NCBI GenBank assembly: GCA_022573895.1
Contig: JACZTB010000001.1
Location: 1-53,486 of the forward strand
Direction of reading: 5' to 3'
Source of the DNA: Nitrososphaerota archaeon
GTDB lineage: Archaea > Thermoproteota > Nitrososphaeria > Nitrososphaerales > Nitrosopumilaceae
DNA: 53,486 bases
Within the stretch, counting starts at the first letter, position 1; every line of letters begins with the position of its first letter. The translations under genes and the position numbers were made by a program. A model generated the notes under the pieces. The model did not search any database and was not told where the DNA came from. It saw nothing but the letters and a program-made list of their open reading frames with translations. Below are positions 1 through 9,483 of this stretch, piece after piece.

Positions 1-2
1 GT

Positions 3-479
3 ACAAAGATAACTGATTCAGCACTCTTCTATAGTTATCCACGAACACTATCAATGTCAGCATATGATATGAAAACTCTTGAAATAATAGAAAGAGATGG
101 AAATGTCTTGTCTGAACCAGTATTACTCTATGCTTCAAATTCACAGACTGATGAATTCAAATTCCAGGTAACTGCACCTAATGGCCAATGTATCATTGGT
201 TCATCAGAAGAATGTTCAGTACAAGACAGTACAAGATCAGATAGAGGTGGATTAGCAAGTGTACAGTATGAAGGACAAACATTAAGGATAAAGTATAGCG
301 GTTCTGATAGTGCACTTGAAAGGTTCTCTATCACATCAATTGATCCTCTTGTGGGTGATTGGATAGTTACACTGGAGACTGAAGAAGGACTTATTCCACT
401 AGCTCAAGCAGTTAAAGATTTGACCATTAAAGTTAAACACAGAATAAACCCTGAAACGATCACTGTCTATTCAGACTAG
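3..479 (+). CDS. C-terminal part of a hypothetical, probably extracytoplasmic protein
   Basis: The reading frame is open from the first bases of the window, so the ATG at 54 is most likely internal and the true start lies upstream. About 158 residues are visible. They look like beta-sandwich sequence: alternating hydrophobic and polar residues, many Ser, Thr and Asp, no membrane segment, and two close cysteines (GQCIIGSSEEC) that could form a disulfide. This resembles domains of secreted or surface proteins in this group of archaea, but I recognise no family. It converges on glyS with only 3 nt between the stop codons. No function is assigned. Confidence 0.6.
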   Translation, partial: TKITDSALFYSYPRTLSMSAYDMKTLEIIERDGNVLSEPVLLYASNSQTDEFKFQVTAPNGQCIIGSSEECSVQDSTRSDRGGLASVQYEGQTLRIKYSGSDSALERFSITSIDPLVGDWIVTLETEEGLIPLAQAVKDLTIKVKHRINPETITVYSD

Positions 480-482
480 TCC

Positions 483-1940
483 TTAAGGAAATGCAACAGA
501 TTCAGAAAGAATTGAATCTATCTCAGATATATTTATCCTAGTCTGTTTCATAGAATCTCTCTCTCTAATTGTCACTGTATTATCTTCTAATGTCTGATGA
601 TCAACTGTAATTGCAAATGGCGCACCAACCTCGTCCAGTCTTCTGTATCTCCTACCTATTGCGCCTGAATGATCCAAAAACGCATCAAACTTTCTTTTAA
701 TGTTTAGAAAAATCTCATCTGTCTTCTCTTTTAATCCATCTTTTTTGACCAATGAAAGAATTCCTACATGAATTGGCGACAGATATGGTTTTAATGATAA
801 AACTATCCTCTCGTGTTCCTTGTCATCTTTTAATGAATGCTCCAAAATTGCATAAAGACTCCTGTCAATTCCCATCGAGATCTCAAAGATATGTGGCAGA
901 ACCTTCTCATCATTATCCATCACGTCAAATTTTTCCTTACTTGTCCTTGCATGACCAGATAAATCATAGTCTGACCTATAGTTACATGCTACAAGCTCAA
1001 GCCATCCAATTGTGGTTTCTACCTCAAAGTCAAATGCAACTTTTGCATAGAATGCCTTTTCCTTGTCTCCCAACTTTCTGAATCTACTTTTTGAAATATC
1101 AATCCCAGTCTTTTCGTAAAATTCAGTCAAGATTCCTAAATAATATGCCACAAGCTTATTTGGAACAGTTCCAGATTCTACTGCTTCCTTACAAGTCATA
1201 GCAACTGGCTCAGAATCTGTCTGTACTCTGATTATTGTATCTTGAATCTCTGCAAACTTTTCAACCTCGTCTAGTCTTGAAGGATTACAAAATATCTCAA
1301 TCTCTGCTTGGTAAAATTCACGTAATCTAAGGAGACTCTGTCTTGGCGAGATCTCATTTCTAAAACTCTTTCCAACTTGGGCTATTCCCAAAGGAAGTCT
1401 TCCTCGCATGGTCTTATAGAGTCTAGGAAAATCAACAAAGATTGATTGACATGTCTCTGGTCTTAGGTATGCCTCTTCCCCCTCAGGTCCAATACCAACT
1501 CTGAACATCATGTTGAATTTCTTTGTCTTTTCAAAGTCTCCCTTGCATTTTGGACACTTTATGTTATTTTGTGAGATAGCATTATCAAATTCATCCAAGT
1601 CTGCACTTTCAGGAATCTCAATTTGTGCAACATCTGCAATTACTCTATCAGCTCTAAATGTCGAGTTACATTTTGTACATTTTATTATTGGATCAGCAAA
1701 GTTACTCAAATGACCCGATGCCTCAAAGACTGATTTGGACATTATTTGAGCGCCATCAATCTCAAGCATTCCATCTCTTCTGACAAGCTCCCTTCTCCAT
1801 AATTCAAGAAATTTATTTTTCAAACTAACTCCAGATGGCCCATACTCCCAGAACCCAGCTTGTGCGTCTGCATAAACTTCACAGCTAGGAAAGTAAAATC
1901 CACGCTCAAGTGCTAATTTCATAACTGCTTCATAGTCCAT
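483..1940 (-). CDS. glyS: Glycyl-tRNA synthetase (class II, alpha2 type)
   Basis: Charges tRNA-Gly with glycine in the cytoplasm. The 485-residue protein has the class II core: the N-terminal GFYFPSCEVY segment, RPETCQ at about 160-165, motif 2 FRNEISPR at 193-200 and motif 3 EISMGIDRSLYAILEH at 353-368, followed by an anticodon-binding domain from about 385. A zinc ribbon is formed by C88, C91, C129 and C132. It is shorter than the roughly 570 residues usual for archaeal GlyRS, so some insertions are reduced. The ATG at 1940 has an AT-rich TATA-like element 26 nt upstream that overlaps the end of nfo, which points to a promoter of its own and a leaderless mRNA. Confidence 0.96.
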   Translation of the reverse strand: MDYEAVMKLALERGFYFPSCEVYADAQAGFWEYGPSGVSLKNKFLELWRRELVRRDGMLEIDGAQIMSKSVFEASGHLSNFADPIIKCTKCNSTFRADRVIADVAQIEIPESADLDEFDNAISQNNIKCPKCKGDFEKTKKFNMMFRVGIGPEGEEAYLRPETCQSIFVDFPRLYKTMRGRLPLGIAQVGKSFRNEISPRQSLLRLREFYQAEIEIFCNPSRLDEVEKFAEIQDTIIRVQTDSEPVAMTCKEAVESGTVPNKLVAYYLGILTEFYEKTGIDISKSRFRKLGDKEKAFYAKVAFDFEVETTIGWLELVACNYRSDYDLSGHARTSKEKFDVMDNDEKVLPHIFEISMGIDRSLYAILEHSLKDDKEHERIVLSLKPYLSPIHVGILSLVKKDGLKEKTDEIFLNIKRKFDAFLDHSGAIGRRYRRLDEVGAPFAITVDHQTLEDNTVTIRERDSMKQTRINISEIDSILSESVAFP

Positions 1941-1960
1941 AATTTTATTCCCTCAGTCAT

Positions 1961-1970
1961 TAAATAAATT
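1961..1970 (-). promoter_or_regulatory. TATA-like element of glyS
   Basis: The minus-strand sequence AATTTATTTA is centred about 25 nt before the glyS ATG, the spacing expected when transcription starts at the start codon. It directly follows the nfo stop codon. Inferred from position and composition only. Confidence 0.5.
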
Positions 1971-1971
1971 T

Positions 1972-2811
1972 CTACGCAAATTCCTTTGCCTTTCTGATGT
2001 TCTCAAAGTCATCTCTGTCGTCATCAATTGGGGTCTCTAAGATTATAGGAATTTTTCTCTTGTTGGCAAACTTTACAACAGCACCAATGCCTTTTTCTCC
2101 AATTCCTCCTAATCCTAGATGATAGTGCCTATCGAGATTACAACCAATATCTCCTTTGGCATCATTTAGGTGAAGAATTTTCAAATTATCTATTCCCACA
2201 TATTTATCAAATTCATCAAAAGTATTCTTAACTTTTTCTTTACTTCTCAAATCATATCCTGCAACAAATGCATGACAAGTATCAAAACAAACACCAAATT
2301 TCTTTGCAGGTTTTAATTGATTAAAAATTTCTCCCAGCTGTTTAAAATTAGAACCAACAGAGTTTTTCTGACCTGCAGTATTCTCTAATAAAATTATTAC
2401 ATCATTTTTTGTTTGTCCTGCTATTGTCAAGCCTTTTACTAGTCTCTTAATTCCAGCTTCATCACCTGTCCCCAAATGACTGCCAAGATGTGTTACAAGA
2501 TACGGAATTCCTAACTGTGCACATCTTTCAACTTCACTTACCAAAGTTTTCACAGATTTTTCAAATCCTTCCTCTTTTGGAGTAGCAAGATTTGGTAAAT
2601 ATGGCATATGCGCACAAGTTGCTAATCTATCAATTTTACTTTCTTTTAGTTTTGATTTAAAATTAGAAATGTCATCTTTGGTGAGTTCTTTTGCGTGCCA
2701 GCCTCTTGGATTTCTTGTAAATATCTGAAAAGCAGAGCATTCTCTTTTAACAGCATTATCAACTGCCTTGTCAATTGATCCTGCTATAGAGACATGACAG
2801 CCGATCTGCAT
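1972..2811 (-). CDS. nfo: Endonuclease IV (apurinic/apyrimidinic endonuclease)
   Basis: Base-excision repair enzyme that cuts the backbone 5' of abasic sites using a trinuclear zinc centre. The 279 residues match the usual length. The family metal-site blocks appear in order: AHMPYLPNLAT, VTHLGSHLG, LLENTAGQ, FDTCHAFVAGYD, LHLNDAKGDIG with DRHYHLG, and the terminal ILETP. Transcribed before glyS on the same strand with 31 nt between them; a separate TATA-like element lies before each. Divergent from priL. Confidence 0.96.
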   Translation of the reverse strand: MQIGCHVSIAGSIDKAVDNAVKRECSAFQIFTRNPRGWHAKELTKDDISNFKSKLKESKIDRLATCAHMPYLPNLATPKEEGFEKSVKTLVSEVERCAQLGIPYLVTHLGSHLGTGDEAGIKRLVKGLTIAGQTKNDVIILLENTAGQKNSVGSNFKQLGEIFNQLKPAKKFGVCFDTCHAFVAGYDLRSKEKVKNTFDEFDKYVGIDNLKILHLNDAKGDIGCNLDRHYHLGLGGIGEKGIGAVVKFANKRKIPIILETPIDDDRDDFENIRKAKEFA

Positions 2812-2832
2812 ATTTGTTCATTTTCTCAAAAC

Positions 2833-2840
2833 ATAATTTA
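2833..2840 (-). promoter_or_regulatory. TATA-like element of nfo
   Basis: TAAATTAT on the minus strand, centred about 25 nt before the nfo ATG at 2811. It shares the short divergent region with the priL promoter. Confidence 0.45.
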
Positions 2841-2867
2841 AACCAGCGTCCAAATTTTAAAACCAGA

Positions 2868-2876
2868 TTTTTAAGT
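2868..2876 (+). promoter_or_regulatory. TATA-like element of the priL-priS operon
   Basis: TTTTTAAGT centred about 25 nt before the priL ATG at 2897, consistent with a leaderless primase mRNA. Position-based inference. Confidence 0.45.
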
Positions 2877-2896
2877 AAATTAGGTAAATTACTATC

Positions 2897-3922
2897 ATGC
2901 TTGCACTTGGACAAGACGAGATTGCAAAGTATCCTTTCTTAGCAGATGCTGGTCAATACCTCAAGGATAAGGGATTTACTCTAGAACAATTTGGAAGTGA
3001 TCCTGATCTAAAACAGCTAGTTGACAAGGCATTTGAACGAATTCAGGTTGCAGCAGACGGAAAGATCTACAAATCTGATCTAATTGGAGACCAGGCCTCA
3101 AAAGAGGCAGCTTTACCAAGGGAGGTCTTCTCGTTTCTTTTGGCCATAGTACTATTGAAACTAAGTGGCATGCATACTCTAATCAAAAGATTTGCACTTG
3201 CAGAGGCAAGACGTGCAGAAAAATATCTTGAAAGGGATCTAGCAAATATTTCAGACGAGTCAAAAAAAGAACTAGCAATTAAAATAATTGATGATCTCTT
3301 TTCAGTTCAAGTTGAAAAACTTGATGATTACTTTGTCATTTCAGTATCTGATTATCTAAAACATTCGATCAATTTCCATGAAAGAGAATGGAAACTAATC
3401 AACAGACATGTTGAAAACGGGCAAGTCTTTCTTACTCCGCACGAAACAGTCAGATTGATAAGAAAAGAATTAGGAACATACATCAACTCAAAAATTATTA
3501 ATGCAAAGACACCTGCAATGATCTCTGGTTTTGAGGATTCTGTAAACAAACTTGTTTTACTATCAAAAAAATTCATAACTTTTACTGTGACTAGTGGAGA
3601 GTATCCACCATGTATTAAACACGCAATTGAAGAGCTTGAAAAAGGTGAAAATCTTTCACATTCTGGAAGATTCATGTTGGCAACTTTTCTGTTATCAAAG
3701 GGTCAATCAGTGGAACAAATAGCACCATTGTTCAAAAACGCCCCGGATTATAACCAACGAGTTACACTTTACCAACTAAATCATCTATCTGGAGCTTCTG
3801 GAAGTGGTACAAAATACATTTGCCCTTCTTGTGAGAAACTAAAAACACAAGATCTCTGTTTTGCTATTCCAGAATGTGACAATATCATTAATCCACTACA
3901 ATTTGGAAAGAAGAGAAAGTAA
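2897..3922 (+). CDS. priL: DNA primase large subunit
   Basis: Regulatory subunit of the archaeal-eukaryotic primase. It binds PriS and tunes the start and length of RNA primers at the replication fork. The 341-residue protein has the helical N-terminal domain and a C-terminal iron-sulfur domain. The 4Fe-4S ligands should be among C239 (YPPCIKHA), C309, C312 (CPSC), C321 and C327. The protein ends in a basic GKKRK tail. It overlaps the priS start by one base (TAATG at 3920-3924), so the subunits are translationally coupled. Confidence 0.93.
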   Translation: MLALGQDEIAKYPFLADAGQYLKDKGFTLEQFGSDPDLKQLVDKAFERIQVAADGKIYKSDLIGDQASKEAALPREVFSFLLAIVLLKLSGMHTLIKRFALAEARRAEKYLERDLANISDESKKELAIKIIDDLFSVQVEKLDDYFVISVSDYLKHSINFHEREWKLINRHVENGQVFLTPHETVRLIRKELGTYINSKIINAKTPAMISGFEDSVNKLVLLSKKFITFTVTSGEYPPCIKHAIEELEKGENLSHSGRFMLATFLLSKGQSVEQIAPLFKNAPDYNQRVTLYQLNHLSGASGSGTKYICPSCEKLKTQDLCFAIPECDNIINPLQFGKKRK

Positions 3923-5043
3923 TGCAACAAGCTGACATTAAATTCCTAGAAGATTCATTCAAAAAATACTATTTTGAGCATTTTGATCTAATTAGAGTAC
4001 CTGAACGTACATTTGAAAGAGAATTTGGCTATCAAAAATTCAATTCTGGAATGATTCGTCACATCTCAATAAAAGATGATAAAGAATTACATCTGTTATT
4101 TATGCAAAATATTCCATCTGATGTTTATTGTTCCAATGCATACTATACATTCCCTAATTTACCTATGAACGAAAAGGACTGGAAAGAAGCAGACCTGATT
4201 TTTGATATAGACGCAAAAGATCTTAATTTGTCCTGCAGAGAAAATCATACAGTATCAATATGTAATGAATGCAATCAAGTTTCAAAAAATTCTGAACACT
4301 GTTTGAAATGCAACTCTACAAAAATAGAAAAAAAATCTTTGCCCTGCAAAAATTGTATTGATTCATCAAAAACTGAAGTATCTAAACTATCCGAAATTCT
4401 AATTGATGATCTGGCAATAGCTCAAGAAAACATTCATGTCTATTTTTCAGGCAATGAAGGATTTCATGTGTATGTGTATGATTCACAATTTCAACAAATA
4501 GGCTCTAGAGAAAGATCAGAACTTGCAGATTACATTATGTTTAATGGAACTATCCCTGAAACATTTGGAATGAAAAAATTCAAACCAAATAGATCGTCTT
4601 TTCCAAATTTTAATGAAAAGGGATGGAGAGGAAGATTTTCCAAACAAGTGTTTGGTTCAAAATCAAAACGTACAAAAATTATTTCAGAGTTTCTTGTGAA
4701 TGGTTATTCTTCTTTCCAAAAAACTCTTGATGATACCTCAGAAAATATTGGAGTAAAAATTGATCCTAATGTAACTATGGACATTCATAGAATCTTTAGA
4801 TTACCTGGTTCAATTAACAGCAAAAGCGGTCTTACAAAAATTCTTTGTGAGGATTTAAACAAATTTGATCCATATTATGATGCATCCTTTCTTAGTGATG
4901 AATCCGTAGAAGTTTTTGCAAACTCTCCAATAGAATTTTGTCTTAAAAACAAAAAATTTGGTCCATATATTAACGAAAAAGTGACCCTTCCAACATTTGC
5001 AGCAGTCTATATGATCTGCAAAAAACTAGCTACAATAGTTTGA
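3922..5043 (+). CDS. priS: DNA primase small (catalytic) subunit
   Basis: Catalytic subunit that synthesises primers for replication. Catalytic aspartates are visible as D95 and D97 in LIFDIDAKD and D287 in VTMDIHRIFRLPGS. The SGNEGFHVYV nucleotide-binding block is at 176-185. A zinc knuckle is formed by Cys pairs at 114/117, 127/130 and 142/145, one pair more than the usual four ligands. The length of 373 residues is normal. The start ATG overlaps the priL stop codon by one base. Having both subunits side by side is common in archaea. Confidence 0.95.
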   Translation: MQQADIKFLEDSFKKYYFEHFDLIRVPERTFEREFGYQKFNSGMIRHISIKDDKELHLLFMQNIPSDVYCSNAYYTFPNLPMNEKDWKEADLIFDIDAKDLNLSCRENHTVSICNECNQVSKNSEHCLKCNSTKIEKKSLPCKNCIDSSKTEVSKLSEILIDDLAIAQENIHVYFSGNEGFHVYVYDSQFQQIGSRERSELADYIMFNGTIPETFGMKKFKPNRSSFPNFNEKGWRGRFSKQVFGSKSKRTKIISEFLVNGYSSFQKTLDDTSENIGVKIDPNVTMDIHRIFRLPGSINSKSGLTKILCEDLNKFDPYYDASFLSDESVEVFANSPIEFCLKNKKFGPYINEKVTLPTFAAVYMICKKLATIV

Positions 5044-5084
5044 TTTTGCTGGTAAGACATTAATTTACCAAATCACAACGAAAT

Positions 5085-7943
5085 TTGATTTTGTATAGCG
5101 CCTCTACTGAAAAGCAGACTCCCCCTCCTGATACCGGGAAATTCGTCAGATTAGGCATTGTTGCCGTTATAGGAATTGTAATTCTTGTTCTAATTGGAAA
5201 TCAGTTAGTAATTTTATCAATGAATTTCACTGAATTTGGTGAACAATTCACCAAACCTCTCTATTACACTCTTGTCTCTACACTTATTCTATCTGCAATT
5301 GCTCTTGTGCGTGTAAATATTGTTGCGCGATCTTCAATTTTCTGGTATGCCATTAGCACTGCAATTGGGTTACTTGGCAAAGGAGGACAACAACCTGTCG
5401 CAAGTGATATTCCAAGTTTTAAAGATTACAAGATAACTCTCCCACATTTTGTTATCTGGCAAGTAACCAAGATTTTGCTTTTTGGAGCGTTCTTTGTAAA
5501 TATTATGTTTGGATTTGCAGCAGTGTCATTTTTTGATGGAAATACTTTAGGAATTGAAAATCTACCAAAATTATTTTTTCTGCCCTTTGTAACTCCTGAT
5601 ACTGATCCAAGTTATGCAGTTGAAAATGTTGTTCCAATGATTCCTGTTCTAGTGGCATTCATTCCACCAATACTTGCAGCAGTTGGGCTACGTTTAGTTC
5701 TGTATGTTGGAATTCATAGAATTATTCATGTTATTACTTTGTATATTCGGGACTCTGCTGAAGGAAAACCTCGCTATCTAAGATATGTTTCAACTGTTGA
5801 AGGAATAATTGGTATTGGTGTAATCTGGATTGGCTTTAATCTCTTCTTTACAGATGATATTGATTACAATTCAAGGTATGTGATTGGCGGAACACTTATC
5901 GTAGGTTTTGCACTAATTGCATTTTCAGTAGTTGATAGAATTAGAGCACGTGTTCTAACTCATATGTTTAAGAGAGATGTATACATTAGAATTGTAACAA
6001 TTTTTGCAATTGCAATTATTTTAGCCGGAATTATTTCTGTTAACAATAGTGTTGCTGATGCAAAGAAGATTGAATATTTAGGACCATACACAGCTCAACA
6101 AATTGGAGTAAATCGATATCTTGGTGAATTGAACAGTATAAAAGAAGTTACTCATGAAGTCGAGCTAACATCAGTTTCTCCAAATAATATCAATAATTAT
6201 GTACAACAAAACAGTGACGTTCTTGATGTAATTCGAGTTTGGGATTGGGAAGGTGCTTTTGCCAAATTAAAGCCTGAAATTGGACTTATTCCATATGTTG
6301 ACTTTGAAGATAATGATATTCTTCGTTTTAACAATACTTTGTATTGGACGGCTTCAATGAAACCAATTCTGCCAACATCTGTAAGTTCTGAAAACAGATG
6401 GTATAATGAGCATCTTGTGTATACTCATGTTCCAAATGGATTCCTTACTCTTGAAGCAACTAATGGTCAGATTGTAGACAGCAGTAAATTTTTCAAACAA
6501 AGAGAGATTTACTATGGTGAAGGTGGTCTATTTGAGCAAACTTGGTCTGCTTATCCTAATTCAAGAGGTTCAGAAAGCGCTGAACTTGGAGGAGTCTTTT
6601 ATTCAGGTTCAGGCGGAATAGATATTTCGCCACCATTAAGTTGGACCTTTGAGCCAAACTTTTTGCTTTCATTTCCAACTGAATCAGTACACATTATGAG
6701 ATACAAAGACGTTCACGAAAGAATGGAAATTTTGTATCCCTACTTCCTTTATGATCTGTTTGGAAAAGAATTAGATTCAATTCCTGTTACTGATGGAGAA
6801 AAATCCTATTGGTTAATCCCATTAATTATAGGATTTGATACAGACAATGTTCCTTGGTCTGTTGGAAATCCTTACTTACGTTTGGTAGGTTATGCACTTA
6901 TTGATACATACAATGGTAGTATTCAACTACTTCGTACTGGAGATGATTTCTTTGCAGAAATGTTTGCTAATCAATACTCTGAACGATTTATACCAATGCC
7001 CTCTTGGTTAGAAGAACAAATTAGATATCCTGTTGAACTGTTTAATTGGAAAACAGAGATGTACAATATTTACCATGTAACTGATGTTGAAACATTTATT
7101 CAAGCAAATGAATTCTATGAAATTCCACGAGGTCTTGATACTTATTATGTTGAAGCAAAACCACCTGGTTTTGAACAAATTGAATTCATAGGACTACTCT
7201 CATTGGAATTAAGAGGCTCTCAAGGCAGAAACCTTGCAGGATACATGATAGTTGAAAATGATCTTTCTAATCTAGGAAACTTGCAGTTCTATGAAGTTCC
7301 ACTAAATTCTACAACTAAATTGATTGGTCCTACCGCAGTAAGAGAGGCACTTGATAGAGATCCCGACTTTGCTCAACTAAAGACACTCTTGAGAAATCCA
7401 AGAATTGGTGATAATATCTTGTATCGTGTTGGTACTCATGACGTCTACTTTATCACAGTATACACTGCAGGTGCTGGTGGAGTGGTTGCCCAAATAGGCA
7501 CCATCGCAGCAGTTGGGGCAGCATTTAATGGAGAATATTTTGTTGGGCTAGGCGAAACCCAAGAAAAAGCATTTGAAGCGTACTTGAAGAAAGTTTCTGG
7601 CGTAGCACCAATTGCAACAGTGGATGCTGATTCTGTTGAACTAGTTAGAAGTGACAGAATTGACATCATAAAATCTATTTTTGAAGAAAATGAGATTAAA
7701 ATTGCTGAACCAACATCTGTTCAAGTTCCACTTTCATTTAATGAAGGACAACTATTCTTCTTTACTGAAAATGATCGTGCAGACACTGAAGAATTCCTAT
7801 TCAAATTCATTGATGACTTTGTAAAACCACGTAGTGATAGAGTATTCATATGGCAAGAAGAAAGAAATCTCAATATTGGAACAATATTTGTCAAAGACGG
7901 AATACCTGAGATGCATTATGTCTCAATTGAGGTAGGTAACTAA
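5085..7943 (+). CDS. UPF0182 family large membrane protein
   Basis: A 952-residue membrane protein of unknown biochemical role. About seven hydrophobic segments fill residues 20-325 and a long extracytoplasmic region follows. This architecture and motifs such as RVWDWEGAF, the ENRWYNEHLVYTH segment and the GGGGVxAQ-like stretch near the end match the UPF0182 (COG1615) family, best known from actinobacteria and cyanobacteria. The start is TTG at 5085; a second in-frame TTG at 5091 fits a TATA-like element (TAATTTACC near 5061-5069) better. The next gene begins at the base after its stop codon, so the two are probably co-transcribed. Confidence 0.85.
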   Translation: MILYSASTEKQTPPPDTGKFVRLGIVAVIGIVILVLIGNQLVILSMNFTEFGEQFTKPLYYTLVSTLILSAIALVRVNIVARSSIFWYAISTAIGLLGKGGQQPVASDIPSFKDYKITLPHFVIWQVTKILLFGAFFVNIMFGFAAVSFFDGNTLGIENLPKLFFLPFVTPDTDPSYAVENVVPMIPVLVAFIPPILAAVGLRLVLYVGIHRIIHVITLYIRDSAEGKPRYLRYVSTVEGIIGIGVIWIGFNLFFTDDIDYNSRYVIGGTLIVGFALIAFSVVDRIRARVLTHMFKRDVYIRIVTIFAIAIILAGIISVNNSVADAKKIEYLGPYTAQQIGVNRYLGELNSIKEVTHEVELTSVSPNNINNYVQQNSDVLDVIRVWDWEGAFAKLKPEIGLIPYVDFEDNDILRFNNTLYWTASMKPILPTSVSSENRWYNEHLVYTHVPNGFLTLEATNGQIVDSSKFFKQREIYYGEGGLFEQTWSAYPNSRGSESAELGGVFYSGSGGIDISPPLSWTFEPNFLLSFPTESVHIMRYKDVHERMEILYPYFLYDLFGKELDSIPVTDGEKSYWLIPLIIGFDTDNVPWSVGNPYLRLVGYALIDTYNGSIQLLRTGDDFFAEMFANQYSERFIPMPSWLEEQIRYPVELFNWKTEMYNIYHVTDVETFIQANEFYEIPRGLDTYYVEAKPPGFEQIEFIGLLSLELRGSQGRNLAGYMIVENDLSNLGNLQFYEVPLNSTTKLIGPTAVREALDRDPDFAQLKTLLRNPRIGDNILYRVGTHDVYFITVYTAGAGGVVAQIGTIAAVGAAFNGEYFVGLGETQEKAFEAYLKKVSGVAPIATVDADSVELVRSDRIDIIKSIFEENEIKIAEPTSVQVPLSFNEGQLFFFTENDRADTEEFLFKFIDDFVKPRSDRVFIWQEERNLNIGTIFVKDGIPEMHYVSIEVGN

Positions 7944-8486
7944 TTGCTCCTTGTTGTTGATAATGGTTCTATCTATACAAAAAATTTAACTGATTTTCTT
8001 AACAAAAAAAATATTTTATTCAAAAAACAAACTCCTCAACTTTTAGACTTAAACGTACTTGAAAATTACAATTCTATAATTCTATCTGGAAGAAAAAAAA
8101 ATGAAAAAAAGATTAACGAAATTAATTCTAAAATTGTTACTTATTCAATTAAATATGACATAAAATTACTTGGAATTTGTTATGGTGCAGAAATCATGGC
8201 TCTTACTTTAGGAGGAACAATTAGAAAGACTTTGTCACTTCAAAAAGGAACTGAAACGATCAAAATTTTCAAAGAAAACCCAATCTCTAGTAACTCTTTA
8301 GATGTATTTGAAAGCCATGGGTTTGAGATATCTAAATTACCTAGTGTATTAGTTCCACTTGCAGAATCAAAACATTGTACATATGAAATCATTCAATATG
8401 AAAAAAAACTAATTTTTGGAACTCAATTTCATCCAGAAATGAGTCAAGACGGTCACAATTTGATTGAAAAATTCTGTTCACTCTGA
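7944..8486 (+). CDS. Class I glutamine amidotransferase domain protein, GuaA glutaminase subunit-like
   Basis: Stand-alone class I glutaminase domain of 180 residues. The nucleophile elbow is GICYGAE (Cys near 88) and the His-Glu pair lies in TQFHPEMS near the C-terminus. The start VVDNGSIYTKNL and the ESHGFEI block resemble the archaeal GMP synthase glutaminase subunit, which feeds ammonia to a separate synthetase. The protein is Lys/Asn-rich and somewhat divergent, so it may be a paralogue rather than the true GuaA subunit; no synthetase subunit is in the window. It begins with TTG at the base after the UPF0182 stop. Confidence 0.7.
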   Translation: MLLVVDNGSIYTKNLTDFLNKKNILFKKQTPQLLDLNVLENYNSIILSGRKKNEKKINEINSKIVTYSIKYDIKLLGICYGAEIMALTLGGTIRKTLSLQKGTETIKIFKENPISSNSLDVFESHGFEISKLPSVLVPLAESKHCTYEIIQYEKKLIFGTQFHPEMSQDGHNLIEKFCSL

Positions 8487-8520
8487 TTGATTTTAATAAC
8501 TCTCAAAATTTCTTTTGGTT

Positions 8521-9483
8521 ATGGAACAAGAAAACCATGAATTGTTTTTACCTCTTATTGATGAAGAAAATATTTGTCTTCCATTACCCATTAATGTGGT
8601 GTCAAAATATTGGAATATTGAACTACCTATGGCTGAAGCCATAGAAACTGCAAAAAAATATTCAGGATTTAGTGGTAGTATTCTAATTGAAGGAATAGAA
8701 TCTGCAGAAAGACACGGTCTAACATGTAAAATAATAAACTCATCTTTATCAGAGTTAAAAAAAATTATTGATTCGGGAATACCTCCAATTGTAATTCTTC
8801 CAGGAATTCCAGAAATTACACAACATGCTTCAGTTATTACCGGTTATAATGATGAAGAAAAAACAATCATTCATTATATTCAGAAAGGTAATCAAGAAGG
8901 AGAACAACAAGAAGGAGCCATACCCGAGGATATCTTTGACAAGGAATGGTCAGAGGAAGGAAAATTATTGATAATGCTGGCTCCATCTGATATCTTGTCT
9001 TCTGTAAAACTTGAAAATGATTCTAGTGACAAACCAAATCGATTGTGTTTTATCTCTGAGAGATTAAATATTCTGAAAAATTCCTCAGAATCACTTGAAT
9101 CATTAAAGCAAGCCATAGAACTTGATCCAAACAACTCAACTGCTCTACATTTATTGGGAGCAATGATGAATGAGCAAAATTCCTCTGAATGTGTCAAGTT
9201 TTATGAAAAATGCTTAGAAATCAATCACAGATCATATCTGACTTACAGCGGTCTGGGAAATTTTTATCTTAAAAAAAATCAATTTGAAAAGGCAGAGAGT
9301 TATTATTCTAAAGCTATTAAAATTAATCCAAAAAGATCTGCCAAAATTTACAAAAATCGTGCTTATCTTTGTGAAAAACAAAACAAAAACTCTGATGCAA
9401 AAAAGGATCTCAAAAGTTATTTAAAATATTTGCCACGAGCTCCAGATAGAGGAATTATAGAACAAGCAATTAGAGAACTATGA
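8521..9483 (+). CDS. C39 peptidase-like domain fused to TPR repeats
   Basis: A 320-residue protein without signal peptide or membrane segment. Residues 1-125 look like a papain-fold C39-type domain: a cysteine in ENICLPLP near 19, the helix NVVSKYW, a GSILIEGIESAERHGL block, a PPIVIL strand and a QHASVITGY histidine strand. The usual Gln before the cysteine and the Gly after it are absent, so activity is uncertain. From about residue 175 three to four TPR units follow (for example ALHLLGAMM, TYSGLGNFY, KIYKNRAYL). ATG at 8521 was preferred over TTG at 8515 because a TTTTAATAAC element sits 26 nt before it. The stop codon directly abuts tRNA-Gly on the other strand. Confidence 0.65.
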   Translation: MEQENHELFLPLIDEENICLPLPINVVSKYWNIELPMAEAIETAKKYSGFSGSILIEGIESAERHGLTCKIINSSLSELKKIIDSGIPPIVILPGIPEITQHASVITGYNDEEKTIIHYIQKGNQEGEQQEGAIPEDIFDKEWSEEGKLLIMLAPSDILSSVKLENDSSDKPNRLCFISERLNILKNSSESLESLKQAIELDPNNSTALHLLGAMMNEQNSSECVKFYEKCLEINHRSYLTYSGLGNFYLKKNQFEKAESYYSKAIKINPKRSAKIYKNRAYLCEKQNKNSDAKKDLKSYLKYLPRAPDRGIIEQAIREL

